NCBI GenBank assembly: GCA_002372855.1
Contig: DFIZ01000016.1
Coordinates: 1 to 12,687, forward strand
Direction: 5' to 3'
Length of the DNA: 12,687 nucleotides
Source: Bacteroidales bacterium UBA3684
Lineage (GTDB): Bacteria > Bacteroidota > Bacteroidia > Bacteroidales > P3
Shown: piece by piece, positions 12,248-12,687 of the stretch
Position numbering within the stretch: position 1 is the first letter of the stretch
Layout of the letters: every line of letters starts with the position of its first letter
The notes under the pieces: model-generated
The model's database searches: none
Told to the model about the DNA's origin: nothing
The model's input: only the letters and a program-made list of their open reading frames with translations
Translations under genes and position numbers: made by a program

Positions 12248-12687
12248 TTATGTTTTCATTATTTCATCCCCTTGCCGGGGCGGCGTCCCCCGCAGGGCGG
12301 AGGGGGTGGGGGCGAGCACCTCGCCCGTTTCCGGGTCGACGGTCTCCCCGGAGAACCCGGAAGCTCCGGAAAATCCGGAAAATCCGGATAATCCGGAATC
12401 TCCGGAAATTCCGGAAAATCCGGCTTCTCCGGCAACCCCGGCATAAGCCGTCTCCGAGCAGCGCCCCTGGGCGTCCTGCACAAAGGCATAGACATGGAGC
12501 GCCGGCGTCCCGCCGGCGGCGAAATCGTCCGGCAGCGCCACACTCGCCTTCTGCATGCGGCGGTAGACGGCGTTGCTCAGGTAGCCCTGCTCAAGCTCCT
12601 CGTTGTAAATCCAAAAGTATACGTTGTCGAAGCTCTGGCAGCTCCGGCGCAGAGGATTCTTTTCGAACCTGACGTTCAGCACGTTGT
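12248..12687 (-). CDS. DUF6266-type protein, 3' part (5' end outside window)
   Basis: The frame is open to the right edge, so the N-terminus is missing. A GTG at 12682 is in frame but is unlikely to be the real start, because the frame continues past it. Seen: VRFEKNPLRRSCQSFDNVYFWIYNEELEQGYLSNAVYRR, then ASVALPDDF, then HVYAFVQDAQGRCSETAYAG. This order of blocks fits the C-terminal half of DUF6266 proteins, a Bacteroidota family of unknown function. After the domain comes a tail of about 60 residues: a Gly-x-Ser repeat (GFSGISGDSGLSGFSG and onward) encoded by a 9-bp repeat, then VDPETGEVL and a Pro-rich end (RGTPPRQGD). AGGTPALHV between the blocks comes from a REP-like element. The gene is separated from the Bat operon by an AT-rich gap and is probably not part of it. 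Confidence 0.75.
   Translation of the reverse strand, partial: NVLNVRFEKNPLRRSCQSFDNVYFWIYNEELEQGYLSNAVYRRMQKASVALPDDFAAGGTPALHVYAFVQDAQGRCSETAYAGVAGEAGFSGISGDSGLSGFSGFSGASGFSGETVDPETGEVLAPTPSALRGTPPRQGDEIMKT
12344..12442 (-). repeat. 9-bp tandem repeat (consensus AAATCCGGA) encoding Gly/Ser tail
   Basis: About eleven nonamers in register share CCGG (AGCTCCGGA, AAATCCGGA twice, TAATCCGGA, ATCTCCGGA, AATTCCGGA and others). Each unit is three codons on the coding strand, usually x-Ser-Gly with x = Phe, Leu, Ile, Asp or Ala. The unit is a multiple of three, so copy-number change alters length but keeps the frame. CCGG sites recur every 9 bp. Confidence 0.93.
12495..12517. repeat. REP-like GC-rich palindromic element, copy 2
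   Basis: The core is GCCGGCG, TCC, CGCCGGC, matching 708-730 in 22 of 23 bases. It is read AGGTPALH in the DUF6266-type gene. A looser relative may be present at 12276-12298 (CGGCGTCCCCCGCAGG), where the tail reads RGTPPRQ. Confidence 0.8.

Noticed and set aside
12344..12442. Collagen-like triple-helix repeat
   Set aside because: Gly recurs every third residue, but Pro is absent from the repeat and the x-Ser-Gly composition does not fit collagen-like proteins. A flexible Gly/Ser tail is the safer reading.
1..12687. Mobile element or prophage boundary
   Set aside because: No integrase, transposase, attachment-like direct repeats next to a tRNA, or phage genes were found. The repeats seen are short and non-coding in nature.

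Overview
The window is a single minus-strand gene block from a member of the Bacteroidota, most likely Bacteroidales. This placement rests on the complete Bat (Bacteroides aerotolerance) gene set, on the neighbouring DUF6266, WG-repeat and RseC-type genes, on start codons without Shine-Dalgarno sequences, and on GC-rich genes separated by short AT-rich gaps. Family and genus cannot be fixed from the sequence alone. No plus-strand gene, tRNA, rRNA, transposase or CRISPR array was seen, and no gap between genes exceeds about 150 bp.

Reading right to left (5'->3' on the minus strand), the layout is: (1) the 3' part of a DUF6266-type protein with a 9-bp-repeat-encoded Gly/Ser tail, running off the right edge (12687-12248); (2) the Bat operon: moxR-type AAA+ ATPase, DUF58 protein, DUF4381-like membrane protein, batA, batB, batC, batD, batE (12163-3717); (3) a secreted WG-repeat protein (3677-2295); (4) an RseC/MucC-type membrane protein (2145-1693); (5) ruvC (1651-1070); (6) the first 329 codons of a lipoprotein with a transglutaminase-like core, running off the left edge (988-1).

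Functionally, the Bat block looks like a classic MoxR/VWA chaperone-type system. A cytoplasmic AAA+ ATPase and a DUF58 protein act with two membrane-anchored VWA proteins (BatA, BatB), periplasmic TPR proteins (BatC, BatE) and the large beta-rich membrane protein BatD. The genes are tightly packed, with 8-nt and 4-nt overlaps at two junctions. This system is known and is not claimed as new.

The less ordinary content is a layer of short repeats. Most gaps between genes are filled with tandem 7-15 bp repeats of several families, most of which use only three bases on each strand (no G on one strand, no C on the other). These repeats supply start codons, stop codons and C-terminal residues. The same kinds of sequence occur inside reading frames: in three signal peptides (lipoprotein, WG protein, BatC) and in the middle of the DUF4381-like protein. 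Two further repeat types lie in genes: a 94-bp signal-peptide cassette shared by batD and the DUF4381-like gene (88% identical DNA, with one mismatch in 55 bp), and a 23-bp GC-rich palindromic REP-like element read in the same frame in the two edge genes. The 7-bp array at the start of the lipoprotein is not a multiple of three, so it could shift the frame if its copy number changed.
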